A DNA stretch of 64,000 nucleotides from Undaria pinnatifida. Lineage: Eukaryota > Sar > Phaeophyceae > Laminariales > Alariaceae. The translations under genes were made by a program, and so were the position numbers. Shown here piece after piece: positions 21,388 through 33,600 of this stretch. The notes under the pieces were generated by a model. The model worked only from the letters and a program-made list of their open reading frames with translations, was not told where the DNA came from and ran no database searches. Numbering within the stretch: position 1 is the stretch's first letter; every line of letters begins with the position of its first letter. Location: positions 6,514,655 through 6,578,654 of the forward strand of contig JABAKD010000005.1 in the NCBI GenBank assembly GCA_012845835.1, written 5' to 3'.

Positions 21388-24335
21388 ACCCCGATACAGT
21401 GACAAAAGCGACAAAAACAATGGCAAGCGCGGTCTCGTCAAGCTCCTCGTAGTAAGAACGCGCGTCAGTGCAACTGGCACCTTGTCGCCAGCGTGTGTCG
21501 TACATCTCCCTACGCTGAACTTCGTACACATCTCTTACCCCAACAGCGCAGGCTACTTGGTGTTCTGCCGATGCTGCAAATCGTCGCCATTTTTCAGACG
21601 TTTTCCCTCAAGGCCCAAAATAATCAATAGATGGGACCAGAACTCCCGCGAAGGTTGTTTCTGTAACCTCAATATTCCTTCCCCCACGGCGACTTTTTTA
21701 CAGGCCTTTCAGCCGCGGTATGTACTGCTGTTGGATATACCAGGTGCTTGGTAGCATTTTATCCTCGGAATATTTGTGTAAGTCAGTTTTTGTCTTTATG
21801 GTTAACCGTCCACGCCCCGCGTTGTACGGTATGCTGTATCATATCACATCGTTTATGGAACAGCGCGGTACGGTTGGCGGCAACACGAACTGTATGCTTT
21901 CGCTCGTCTTGCTGTAGAACGCCCATTACCCCCTTTGGCACTTCCAAGGGCAAAAGCGTCGAAATGGGTGTTTGACGCTGTCAGCGTTCGCCACACGAAA
22001 CGGCCCATGCTGCCGGGGTAGGGGAGGTTTCCGAACTGCAAGTAGGGAGCTGTATGGCCCTTGCGCAAGCAGCGTGGCAGTATGTGTACTGCCGCACGCC
22101 CACACTGGGCGGTTGATGAATAGCGCTTGATGTTTTTTTCATGGACCCCAGGTCCAGATTCTTGCTCCATTGAGGTCGTAACCAGCTACGGCTTGGCTCT
22201 TAACCGTTGTGTATGTTTCTTTCGTTTTTTTCTACCAGTTGAGTCCGTTTGCTGGTGGAGATTAGGACTTCGGACGGCAGCGGCTGTGGCAGGGCCATAC
22301 GTGACCCCCTTCCCCCCCCCCCCCCCCTACCATTTCTCGAAAGCGTTTGGTTCAGTTATCCCATGGTCGTGTCTGCGCACGAACTATTGAATCCTCTGTA
22401 ATTCTGACCTTTAGATGCTGGTCTTCGCCTCGTATTTATAGCAGTCATGCTGATGCCACCGCCGTGTTGCTCATCTCCGGATAACACCGACGAGCTGTCG
22501 ATACAAGTTTATGATCTACTGACTGCGACCATCGTGACGGTTGCTACTGTGCGGTAATTGCAGCCGTAGCTGTGCGTACCTAATAGCCCTTTATTTCTGC
22601 AAAACTCTACCTTCGCCGCAGCAATTCCAAGTACTTCCACGCATGCATATGGGTTGTCCCCGAAAACGACCAAGGCTGCGGTGGGTCGGAGCACCCTATT
22701 TTTCACCGCCGGATTTTGTGCGACTCGCCTTGCAGAGTGACTTCATACCTCGCGACCTCGCTGGAAAAAATACTTGGGGCGATTTGTTTGGTGCAGCTTT
22801 GGCTAACCATTCCTTGGCGGTGTCGTATCGCGCGCGCTGGCAAACAAGAAATAATGCAACGGGGGGGTGGATCACTCGCACGAGTCAGCCCCAGCCGCCG
22901 AGAAGAGAGCCCCCAAAAGTGTCCCCGCTACCATAGCCCCTAATTCTTTGGGACTTCAGACGCATACATCAAACGTTGACGGAAAGAAACTGACGATTAC
23001 AGCATCGGTCACATGAAGCAATCCCAGCTGCTGGGGTAGGGCATGTGTTCGAACTGCAGCGCAGGAAGCTGCGAGGCGAAAACGTGAGGCATGACGGACG
23101 GTGCTCGGATTGCCTCGAGCTTTTCCTAGAAGCTTGAATATTTCGCGCTGGTTGCTTTTCGGTGTGTATACTATAATCAAGTCCCAAAAGGGCTGGGGTT
23201 TAGGCCTTTACTGATATTTTTAGTTGTTGATGTACAACTAGTTTAGTCTAATGCTCGGGCTGCTGTGGGAAGTGGAGAGGAGGGCGAGAGCGTTTATGTG
23301 TATACCTCCTTGTTTAACCAACGGAAGGGCTCAACGTGCATTCACGCAACACGTATATTACCGCTGTACTGGTATGCAATACCGTACTTGCCGCACCTGG
23401 TACAGCAGTACCTGGTACAAGGTATGCAACACGCTGCATATTACCTTGTTCCAGGTTGCTCCAGGTTGTTGGTGTTATACGGTATCATATTCACAGCAGT
23501 ACCAGGCATACATGACCTACGTACCAGGTATATATCACGGCAGCTATGCCTCCTTTCGAGCCTGGGCAGTTGATTGGGCGGCATTATCCCGCGATTTCAA
23601 CCTTGCCTTTCGCCTACTCACTCACTCATTCACCCTTCTAGCTTATCACTTTATTTCGCTTGTTGGTAATCAATGCGTTTGGCTTCACTTGCTGACGCCA
23701 CGATCAACGTGTTCCGCGGCCTGTTTTGGCTGTCCTCTGTCCTCTGCCTCGGTGACGAACGATGGACCCCCTTCTCGCATGTCCAATATCTGCAGGATGA
23801 AAGGTATCGCCAGAAGTTAAGCTGGTGCGCTCTGGACGAAGGTGGGTGGGTGGGTCGGTGGGTGGGAGGGTGGGTGGGTAAATGCATGGGCGGGTGGGTT
23901 TGTGGACGGGTGGGCTGATGGGCCGGTGGGGCGCTTTCGTCCCGAGGCAACCGGACAACAATGTTGCGGTTGGCGTTGCAAGTGAAGCAGCCTGCAGGCC
24001 GCTGCGCGGTTGGGTTGGGAAGGGTGATGGGGTGTTTTTTTTTTTCGCAGGGTTTATCTCAGCGTATCGAACTTGGCAAAGCATGCGCGGAGAGAACGAA
24101 TTTTTGAGTATTGGTATGTATTTTGTCCACCTTCTCACTGCACCCACGTTTTTTTAGACCACCTGCTTATGATTAGAGTGGGGGTTGTTTATCAGCTTTT
24201 GCACACAGTATATATATATAATATCATGAGTACCATGTAGTGAAAATGGGATATGCTATGCTGCACAGATTGAGCCCTACAAACGGTTTTTCGTCTCTAT
24301 CAGCTCGTGTCGACCATTTGGCGATGCGTGCACAG
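21388..24335. other. Gap with unassigned open stretches
   Basis: Some frames look partly protein-like: 21470-21600 (VVHLPTLNFVHISYPNSAGY), 22620-22870 (after a CTTCGCCGCAG acceptor: LRWVGAPYFSPPDFVRLALQ, IPRDLAGKNTWGDLFGAALA) and 23673-23841 (WTPFSHVQYLQDERYRQKLS, ending at GAAG|GTGGGT). Their phases could not be chained into one gene and no family was recognised, so none is called. GGGTGGGT repeats with G-quadruplex potential lie at 23841-23915. Confidence 0.35.
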
Positions 24336-24505
24336 CGGGGGGCTCCCAGTAGTAGAGGTTTGTGGCAGTCCAATACCCTGGCACTGTTCAGATCACCGGC
24401 ACTACTGGGGAAAGGGCTAGTATGGAGAGTTCAAGTCGTGCCAAGCGATTTGACCGGCACTATAGAGAGCAGTGGCACTATTCAATCGGCACTATTCGGA
24501 GCCCC
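24336..24505. mobile_element. MITE (about 170 bp), copy 2
   Basis: It begins GGGGGGCTCCCAGTAGTAG and ends GGCACTATTCGGAGCCCC. The interior CCGGCACTACTGGGGA and GGCACTATAGAGAGCAGTGGCACTATTCAATCGGCACTA matches the other two copies. It sits 30 bases left of TIR element copy 2. Confidence 0.8.
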
Positions 24506-24534
24506 TCAAGGTATTTTCGTACATTGAACCGATT

Positions 24535-25366
24535 AGACGAGTGCTAATGGAAGGTCCATAGTTTATCCAAAAAGTGTCCAAAGCTTTTTTTGTTTGTTTG
24601 TTTGCTGAAATATTTCCAGTACCGCCGCTATGGGGACGAAACGATTATAGTTTTTTGTTTCTGGCTCTTTTTTGTCAAGCGGCGGCCCGTTTAGTCAATA
24701 TCCATCAAGCCTCGATCAATATTGTCCACCAGCCGTGATTGACCTTCGATCTCGAGGTAGAGACAAGCCACGATCACTCTTCTTTGTTCCGGACAAGATC
24801 ACATGATTGTAGGTGACAGCCGTTTAGAGGCCATCTTGATCCATGCCCTAGGGTGTGAGAGGTTGCTTGCGTTGTTCTTCCGTCTATGCCAAATCCGCTC
24901 AAACTTCTGTTTGTTGCCCGCTTAGAGAGGACAGAAAGTTTTTGTCTCTGTTTTCCACACACCAGCCGCCAAAGGTGTTTTGAACAGAAGCCTGATCGGC
25001 GCCCGCCACACATCACCAGTCGTAGAGTGAGCACTGTACACCAAGGGAGTGTCGAAGCCGCTAACGAGCTCGTCACGTTCAGATTTCACGACGCTGTTGA
25101 TTCCGTCGAACGGAGTGTGTGGAGCACACGAAATCACGCCGAGTCTAATCCAAGATCTGCGTGAGAATAGATCTGCTTGAGAATTTCTCAAGCAGATTTT
25201 GACGAAGATCGCCGCCAGAAATCCATTTTTTTCGGAGAAAATTTTAAGTACCAAAAAAAGTATCTAAAACATTGGGCCCGTAGACGACCGTCCAGGCAAA
25301 CTTTGGCTGGGATCTTGGGGAATTTACCTTTTCCCGTAAGCATCGGCTTTCTATTAGCACCGGTCT
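24535..25366 (+). mobile_element. Non-autonomous TIR element, copy 2 (about 830 bp)
   Basis: The left end AGACGAGTGCTAATGGAAGG faces the right end CTTTCTATTAGCACCGGTCT. Although the ends differ from copy 1 in the core (GTGCTAAT instead of GTGACAAT), each copy's two ends match each other. The interior is collinear with copy 1. It has a small local duplication of GATCTGCKTGAGAAT at 25156-25184. Confidence 0.75.
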
Positions 25367-26041
25367 TAGCGCACCAGCAGCAGTCGTCGTCCTTTCCTTG
25401 CTGAACGGGGGTGCTGGCGATGCGGTAGAACTAACCAGACAAGTCTTCGGTGGAGTCGGGGTTATAGTATCAGGAAAACAAATATTTGCCAGGAGGCGGG
25501 CAATTGTTACGCGGTTAGGCAGTCAAGGCTGTCTGTCAAGACATTTCCATTTGGTTAGACGGATTGTTCCCGATCCCCCCTCGTAATTTTAACGTATTAT
25601 GTATCTATGTGTGGAAACCCCTGTTATATATGCATGCGTTTTCAATGATATGTTCAGGCGTTTTTCAAATATGGTGTTTTTTTGTCGTGCCCCCCCCCGA
25701 TTATGGCTGTCAAGGCTGTCTGTCAAAGGGTGAAAGTGCCGGCTCCCGATATCTTCGTTCCGAACTGCTGTGTTTGAAATCAATACCGCTTGTTGGCTCG
25801 ACGATACATGCATGGAAACCAGACGATACATGCATGGAAACCAGACGACGAGAGGCGGATACTGCGTTTTTCGAAACTTCCCCGCAAGTGTCGACCGCAA
25901 GAAATAGTTGCGCCACAGAGTAGTACTAACTGGGTATTAAGCAACAACAACAACAACAACAACAACAACTACTACTACTACTACTAACGCGGCTGCATTG
26001 CTTGAAATACGTTTTGTTAATCCGGGACGTGAGGAATACAG
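25367..26041. other. Gap with trinucleotide microsatellite
   Basis: There is no gene. ATACATGCATGGAAACCAGACG is duplicated at 25804-25847. A (CAA)n(CTA)n microsatellite lies at 25941-25986. Confidence 0.5.
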
Positions 26042-26220
26042 CGGGGGGCTCCAGGCAGTGCCGGTATGTTCCAGCCGAGTATATCGGCAATATTTAGGGC
26101 ACCGGCACTATTGGAGATAGGGGTTGCTCTATGAAAGAGTGTTTCATTCGTGGCAAGACATTACATCGGCACTATAGAGAGCAGTGGCACTATTCAACCG
26201 GCACTGCATTGGGCAGCCCC
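26042..26220. mobile_element. MITE (about 180 bp), copy 3
   Basis: It runs from GCGGGGGGCTCCAGGCAGTGCCGGT to CAACCGGCACTGCATTGGGCAGCCCC. The interior TATAGAGAGCAGTGGCACTATTCAACCGGCACT is shared exactly with copy 1. Confidence 0.8.
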
Positions 26221-27432
26221 GCGCAAACTGTAGCCCGTGTTCAATGAGCGCCTCTGCAGTTTTGTTGTTTGTGTTTTGTATTGTTTGAGGTAACAACCTA
26301 TGAACCAGAGAAAACGTTGTAGCTGTTTCTGTCCCGCTTCACGTGCTGTGGGCTGTATCGTATATAGCTGCCAACCGTTGTGAACCCGTTTCTAACTCCT
26401 AAAATTTTCGCAGTCTAACTCCAGCTGTTTTGTCCCCCTGTTGGGACTGCGGTGCTTAACGGGTTAATATACCAGAACTACGTGGCTTTTACAGCAGCCG
26501 GCAGGTTTTGCTATGGCCAGCAAGGTCGTCACCAGTTTGTGGCCAAGAGTGGTCCCTTGGCAGCGAAAGCGTGATCTTTTTGCACGGGCGTTTTCGTAGA
26601 TCCTCCTGTGCGCATTTGGTTCCGCGATTGCGCGTAGCGTTGTATTTCGGCGTGTGGCCCAATACCCGCTGTGATACCGGTACGTTTTTTGTGAAGGTGT
26701 GAGTTTTGGTGTTTTCCTGTAGTGCTTCCCCCCGTTGGGTTCGACTGCGCCCGCCTGTGCGCCTGCGCACCCGCCACTTTGCTGTCCCTGTCTATCGTCT
26801 AATGCCATTCTCCATTCTCGCTGTTGGGGCTTCTGCTGTGGCTTGCTACGCTTTTGTTACTAAGCAGTGCAGTGGCATACAAATAGACTAACTCACGGTT
26901 TCCGGTGTGATATCATATCATATATATACGGTGCTGTGTTTGGGGTGCTTTTTTGTTTTTGGCTCACTATTTCCCACCTGATTCCTACGTGGACCTTCAG
27001 CACTACCTGTTGTCAGTACTTCGCGACTACTACGCGGCTCTGACCGGGCACTATCTGACGTACTTCAGCAGTAGTAATGTTTATGACGACGTTAGCCCTC
27101 TCTTGCCGCAAACCATGGACTTCGCATATGAATGTTAAACCTTTTGTTTTCCTCCTCGCAACAAACCGCTAATTGTGACTCCACTCCAGCACTTATATTA
27201 TCTCAGATATCTGGTAATTAGCACCATAAAAGGTGCTTGGTTCTGTAGTTTCCCCCGCTCTCATTCGTTTCGTTTTCTTGTTTGTCGTTGCTTGCGCTTT
27301 TGTTCGTGTTATTTTGCTTGATAGCTTGCTTTTTCGGTTTATTTTTATTTTTTGTATTTCGTGCTTGTTTACTTCGTATCTTACCATTTGTTTTTTTATA
27401 TTTTCTTTCCTTGTTGTCGCATCTTTTCGCAG
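26221..27432. other. Gap before the Ser-Pro-rich gene
   Basis: The frame at 26956-27136 (LAHYFPPDSYVDLQHYLLSV, LRDYYAALTGHYLTYFSSSN, then YDDVSPLLPQTMDF) looks coding in composition, but no donor in the phase needed to join the exon at 27433 was found. First exons of the next gene may lie here unrecognised. Confidence 0.35.
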
Positions 27433-27623
27433 AGACCGGAGCACTGGACTACCTAACGGAAGGCCTCTCCCCCAACGGCGGCGGTCGGCGCATGTCGACT
27501 TCGTCAGTGGGGTCGAGATCGGGGGCGGGGGACCGCGACTCCCTTCTTCCCCCCGCGCCGGAGTCAGCCTCGAGCAGCTCTGGGGGGCGGGACGATGATG
27601 CTCTCTCGTCGTCAACGAGGGAG
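27433..27623 (+). CDS. Ser-Pro-rich gene, first exon recognised
   Basis: The acceptor is CATCTTTTCGCAG and the donor GGGAG|GTGTGT. It encodes ETGALDYLTEGLSPNGGGRR, then a Ser-rich stretch (MSTSSVGSRSGAGDRDSLLP). It starts with two bases of a split codon, so at least one exon lies upstream. Confidence 0.6.
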
Positions 27624-30600
27624 GTGTGTGCAGGCCGCGTTGCGAAACATTTTTTTTTTTCAACACGGAGCCGCGCCGGACTATCGTCGGAGTGGTGTTT
27701 GCTGGCTTTGCTTTGCGTGTTTCACCAGGCTGAATGCGGGTTTCTGATTTACACCGCACCAGTTTATACGGACCCGTTTTCGAGGTGGAGGTTACGACCG
27801 CTGATCGTTGATCACCAACGCGCGTACTTGCGTTGACGACAATTACTAATAATATCCCCCTGCGCGAGGTCTTAGCGACAGCTGTTCTCATTTTTTTTCT
27901 CATTTTTATGTTTGTACTCGCTTGCTTGCTCGCTCGCTTGTGTTGTGTCCGTACTCGCTTGCTTGTTACCTAGTCACATGCTGCTACGGACTTGATCGTT
28001 ACACTCGCTTGACTCGTAGACTCGAAGTTCTCACCTGTCTCCTTCGAGTAAAAGCGTGTGTGCGTAAGTTGCTGGAAACTTGGGGCGACGATTAAGAAGG
28101 GGGTTTCTACTAACTAATAGGGTATTTAATGGAGTAGCATACGCCCGCCCCTGTGCATGGGGACGGTGGCGCGCAATCGGCCCACACGCGGTCGCCACCT
28201 GTTCCTCGTATAGTTGTAGTAGTGGTATGGCAGTAGTAAAATACACCCGGTACCTGGTAATACCAAAGAAACGACCACTATTAATTACAAGGATATGCTG
28301 AGGTGTAGTAGAAATTTGACATCCTGACACGGTTATATTGGAGCTAGTGTGGGACACTCTTGCCTCAGGTGAGACCCGAGGCTGGGGCCAGCTTCCCGGT
28401 TTATGTCTTATGGTAGAGGTCATGCGCTGTACAGTTCGCTTGGAGCCCGAGTTCTTTACTGATTTGGGAGTAGTACGTACGCGGCCTGTTTCCTTCCCTG
28501 TCTGTTGACATTCTGTCTGTACCGGCTCGCGCGACCGTGGGCCCGGTGGTATCAGCTCGGAGGACTTCCCCTCGTAGGGTCGGAGTGCGTTTGTCCACAA
28601 TAGGCAATAGTTCGTTCGTTATCACACGGGGAAGTGACATAACATCGGCCATGGACCTTCCCGTTTGTATCTCAAGATCTCAAGGGCTCACAAGAAATGC
28701 CAATAATGACAAATGAACTCCCTGACTAAATGTATCCAACCATTGTACGGTAAAATGCCCAATGATACGACTACAGCGGTACACTTGCCTGAAGTAACCA
28801 AAATCTATGTCATGCGTCTAGTTCGCGTCTTGATCGAGATGCCGCCGTGCCTGCTTCCCCCCCGCCGACACCCCCGCCGACTTTTTGTGCCTGTGTCCCC
28901 TTGTGCCTGGTTAAATAGTATCACCATCGCTGTGCAGTGTTTTATGTCGACGTGAGGCCACGAAAGTAATGGGCCTTTGCTCTTTTACCTGCGTTTTGAC
29001 AGCGACACAGGAACTTCCACCCCCGCCCCCAGGCGGGCGACGAAAGACGTCCCCCTACTCCCCCCGCTTCGCTTCGCGTCGCGATTTTGCAATGGTTTGT
29101 TGTCCTTGGCTCTCACTGTACCCTTTTCCCTTTGCCGTTACCGTTTTTCATTCGGGCCCTACCTACCGGTCGTCGTCCCACCGACCGACCCGCCCACCCA
29201 CCAACCAATCGGTTGGCGTCGCGAAGCAGGACTTCGGCGGTCTGTCACCCATGCGTCGCAAGTCCCCCCCACCCTCTGGGTACCTCACGCCCCCGTCCAT
29301 GGTGCCGGGAGAGGGTGGGAGCGCCACCAAGCCCAATAGCGGCCGCTCGTGGGTGGCACCTCAATTCGTCATAGGTGTGTGGTGGTGTTGTTGTTGGTGG
29401 TGGGGGTGGTTACGTTTGTGGGGTTGGGGATTGGGAACGTGGTGAGGGTGTTGAGGTTGGATTGGGGGCTGGGGTGGTGGTGAGGGTGGTGGTGGCGGTG
29501 GGGTTGAAGGTCGGGGTGGTGGTGGTGAGGTTGGTGGTGGTGGTGATCGTGGTGCTGGTGGTGACGTTGGTGCTGATGTTTGTGTCGGTGTTTTCGGTAG
29601 TGTTGCTGTTGCTGCTGCCTACTGCTTTGGTTGATATTTTTGCTCTCGCATTCAGCCATGGCCATGTTAGCTTGAGTCCGTGGTTGCAAGAAATGGTTCC
29701 GAATCCGATTCCGATATCGTTCTCAGCTTATTTCTCGATTTCGTTCCCGATCATGTTCCCGTTGCAATTCACTCTCAGCGTTACGATTCTGAATCCGATT
29801 TCGATTCCGAATCTAATCCGATTATGTTCTTTCGTTCCTGTGTGCGCTTTCCTTTCTGTGCGTGCCCTCTCTTTCCTTCGACTGTATGCATTATCCTGTT
29901 CCCCTGTTCGTACCCTTTGATGCCCTCGGGGGAATCTTCGCCTAGACTCGGAGAAACACACTCCGAGCACTCTCCTTGAGGACAAGCCAGCGCACGGCAA
30001 GCCATCGCCGCCTTTGCTGTCTTGCAAGTTGTCGTTGTCTCCGACGGTCGCGGAAATGGGCGGATCTGTCGGCGATGGTCTCACTCCCGTCGGGAAGGGT
30101 CTCCAATCCTCCCCTACTCAAGGCTCGGGCCGAGAGAGGATGCCGAGGGTGAGTGGTTCTAGACCGTAACGTGGTTAGGTAGGGGGGCTTTTTGGAAGGG
30201 GAGGGGGGGGGGGGGGGGAGGGGTGGTGTACTCGTTTGTTGCGTGCCTTAAGTCAGTTTTACCGTTGACCACGCATCCCTTTTGAAACGGAGCACACTTA
30301 GTGTGTATATGGGAGGGTTGAAGATTGAGGGTTGTCGGTATGTGCTGTTGACCTTGTTTGTGTGAGCGTATGCTGTCGGTAGCGGAAATGGCGGTTCCGT
30401 CGGTGAAACCGTCATCCCCTATCGGAAGGGTATCGAGCCGTTTCCTTCTCAATGCTCGGGGCTGATTGGGATCCCTAGGTCAAGTAGTTCCAGAAGGCAT
30501 TGCATGCTTCGTACGGGTGACCATATTACTTGTTTTCTTCTCAAGGGTTGTGGACAGGGAGAGGATGCCGAGGGTAAATAGTTCCGAAAGGCATTGCATG

Positions 30601-33600
30601 CTTCTTACGAATGAGCATATGGTATGTGTCATGCACAGCACGCTGGTGAGGAGGCTTTTGGCAAGGGAGGGTTGGGGTGGGGTGGAGGGGGCTTGGGGGT
30701 GGGGTGGTGTCGGTATATACCTTGCTCGTATGAACTTATGGGAGAGAGAGGGGAGGGTGGGGGGGGTGGTTTTAGGCGGTTAGTTGGTTGAGTTTGTAGG
30801 AGGGCTTTTGCAGAGGCGAGGTGCGAGGGGGCTCAAGAGCTGGTATGCTGCTTGTGCGAAGGTGGGGCTTGTGGGCGTGGTAAAGACGGCGTCTCGGTCG
30901 TGTACCCGTGTGGGTGGGTGGTCGCGGAGGGTTTCTGGGGAGCTGGTAAATTTGTTGGCCCCAGGTTGAGTTCGGCTTATGCCGTGCACAGTGGGGGGGG
31001 GGTTCGGGACGGGGACGGGGGACAAGCATGTGGGATGTGATGGGCTAAGATAGGATGGATTGTACTCTGGCGGGGTTGGATGGGATGGAGTTTATTCTAG
31101 AGATGTGGAATGGGATGGGATGGGGTAGGTGGGGGATGGCACGGGGATGGCATGTCATGCCGTGGCATGGGGTGGTTTAGGATGGAACGGAGTGGTACAA
31201 CATGAGATCGATTGGGCGAAGACCGCCGATACGGACAGCTTGCGCTATCTCTATATTGGGAACCGAAGGACACGCCAGCTAGCGCTGGATTGCGAAGGCA
31301 ATTGAGTTAAATCGACACACGACGTGTATGAAAATACGTGGAAGTGTGGTGAGCTTGAGCTTTATTTTTCCCCATCCGCCGGAGGATTTATTAAAAAAAA
31401 AGTTAGTTGGTGTTTGAGGTAGGTAGCCCGGGGGGGCGCCGGGCCAACTTTGCTCCCTTTTTTCTGTACGAGGGCCCTCTTGCTCTTTCGGGCGGTTCTG
31501 CGCGATGCTATCTTATCGCTTTGCGATGAGAATACACGGCGGCCGGTCCCACTCCGCCATGTGCTTGGCCACCACCAACTGTATGGCTCGGCAACGTTCT
31601 TTGTTTTTCGTCCTGTACATGCACGTTTTCAACGAATGCTACTATTTTGTTGTTCAGGAGTTCCTATTGCATTACCAGATGTCAAGCCGCTCGACCCCAA
31701 TTTAATCTGTACCTGTCCTCGCCTCATATTTTCACCTGTCGTTTTTCGTTTTGTCATCACCGGTGGGCTTTCAGCTTGGCTATTCTCCCACGAGGCACAG
31801 CGTCGGTTCTTCCTCTAGGCGCTCCTCCAGCTCGGCGTTTAGCCTCGGCACTGCTTCTGCGCGTGGCGGAAACACACGAACTCGCGGCGGTGGCGGTGGT
31901 AGCGGCAGTGGAAGCGCCAGTGCCAGCGCCAGCGGTGGCGGCAGCAGCAGCGGCAGCAGCACCAGCAGCCGCGTGAGCGGAGGCGGTAGCGGCGGCAGCG
32001 GCGGTGGTGGTGGTGGGGGGGGGGGGGGGTGGCGGCACAGGTAGCAGCGGGTCGAGGGTTAGCGGTAATACAGCGGTGGTGACGACAGTGAAGGAGAGTG
32101 GGGCGAGAGAGGGCAAGGAGGGTGGTGATGGAACCTCGTCGTCGTTGTCCTTGTCGTTGTCGTCGTCCTCGCCGTCTGCGCTGAAGCATGAGGGCGCGGG
32201 CTCGCCGTCGGAGAGAATTGGGGGAGTGTTTGATAGCGGTGTGAGTGGTATTGGCAGCGGTGACGGGGGAGCGGAGAACCCTGGGCGGGAGGCGTCCTAT
32301 GGAACCGTCTCGCAGCTGTTCATGTCCGGCGCTACCAGCGTTGACACGAGGTAAGTGGCGTTGGTTGCTGTGGTGTTAGCGGTGATGGCGGTTGTGGTGG
32401 TGGTTGTGATGCAATCGTATTTGTATATATATTTCCCTTTGAATTATCTGAGAGTTTAATGTGAGTGCGTACAATCTTGGGATTTAACGTACAATGACAA
32501 GCTGCTGTGGCGCAAAGTAACACGCCCTTCCAAGTGCTGCGGAAATTCTTCGTGGTTCGTTTGGTTATTGGAGACTGGCGGATTCGCACCTCGCCATACA
32601 TGCGGGGCGTGCTTTCCTATTTTGTGTCCCATTCGCCAACAAAGGAGGCTTTTTCGTCAACCCCCGGCCCCCACCTCTCCTTCCCCGTAATCTGTTCGTT
32701 CCTCTCCATGAACTCCTGCGAAAACACTTGGCCGCAGAGGATCGCTTCTTGCTTCGAGCACAGGAGACGGCATCAGCGTACCGCGCAAGTCCGAGGAGAG
32801 CATGTACTTCGCCTCCAACGCTAGCACTACGGCAGTGCACTCTGGCTTTGCGTCCAACCCGTCCACGACCGTCGCACCCGCCTCTGCTGCTGCTGACGAG
32901 GCTTTCGTTGGGAGTGGGTCGGGGTTAGCGCAAGGGAGGGAGGCGCTCGAGGGGGCGGTTAAGGCAGGCCAAGGGGGCGGGGGGGAGGGGGAGGAGGGAG
33001 GCGTTGGCAAGCACGGCGGCGGTGGCGGTGGGAAGTCGAAAATGGTGGTGTCCGCCGCTGACCCCGCTGTGCAAATGCTTCCTCCGCGTGTGGGCGACCG
33101 GAAGCTAGAGCACGACAAGGAGCGCCGGCTGGGAGTTGCTAGTGATCTGGAGGCTGTCGTTGCGGTGAGAGTTGTGGACAAGATGGTGCGGGAGCGGCGG
33201 CGGGGGGGCGACGCGGGGGAGTAGAACGTCGTGTTTTTGGTTGTAAGGAAGGGTGGGTGGATGGGTGGTACAGCAGTATGTTCAGGTGACGCGCGCCTAC
33301 GTGCCTCCCTGCCTGTTGGCTGCAGTTGCAAGGTTTTGGCGGGGGGTTTGCTATGCCGAGGCTGTGGGGATATTGTATCGAAAGTGTTGCTGATATCGGT
33401 TTTGTTGTGTTCGTTATCGTTCTCGTAATTTTTGTCGTTATCGCTGTTATTAATAGTAGCATAAGAGCTGTTATTGGTTCTCCTCTATTCTACGACCCTC
33501 TCTGGTCAGGCCACGCGCTGTGGGTGGTTTGTGGACAGGGCGTCCTTGTCTGGGTTTACTCCTCAGCTTCTCGTAGAGTGCTCTCTCTATTTTTATTTTG

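Noticed and set aside
23251-23820. 190-codon plus-strand open frame
   Set aside because: It runs through several GTACCTGGTAC repeats and lacks coding bias; only its last part may overlap a possible exon at 23673-23841.
28530-28570. Possible retrotransposon primer-binding site (TGGTATCAGCTC)
   Set aside because: It resembles the copia PBS TGGTATCAGAGC only partly, and no LTR pair or coding remains surround it.
29369-29689. His-rich minus-strand open frame (metal-binding-like)
   Set aside because: It is the complement of a GTGGTG low-complexity tract in an intron.
32657-33331. Minus-strand open frame of 224 codons
   Set aside because: Composition shadow of the plus-strand exon 32738-33164, which has matching acceptor and donor phases.
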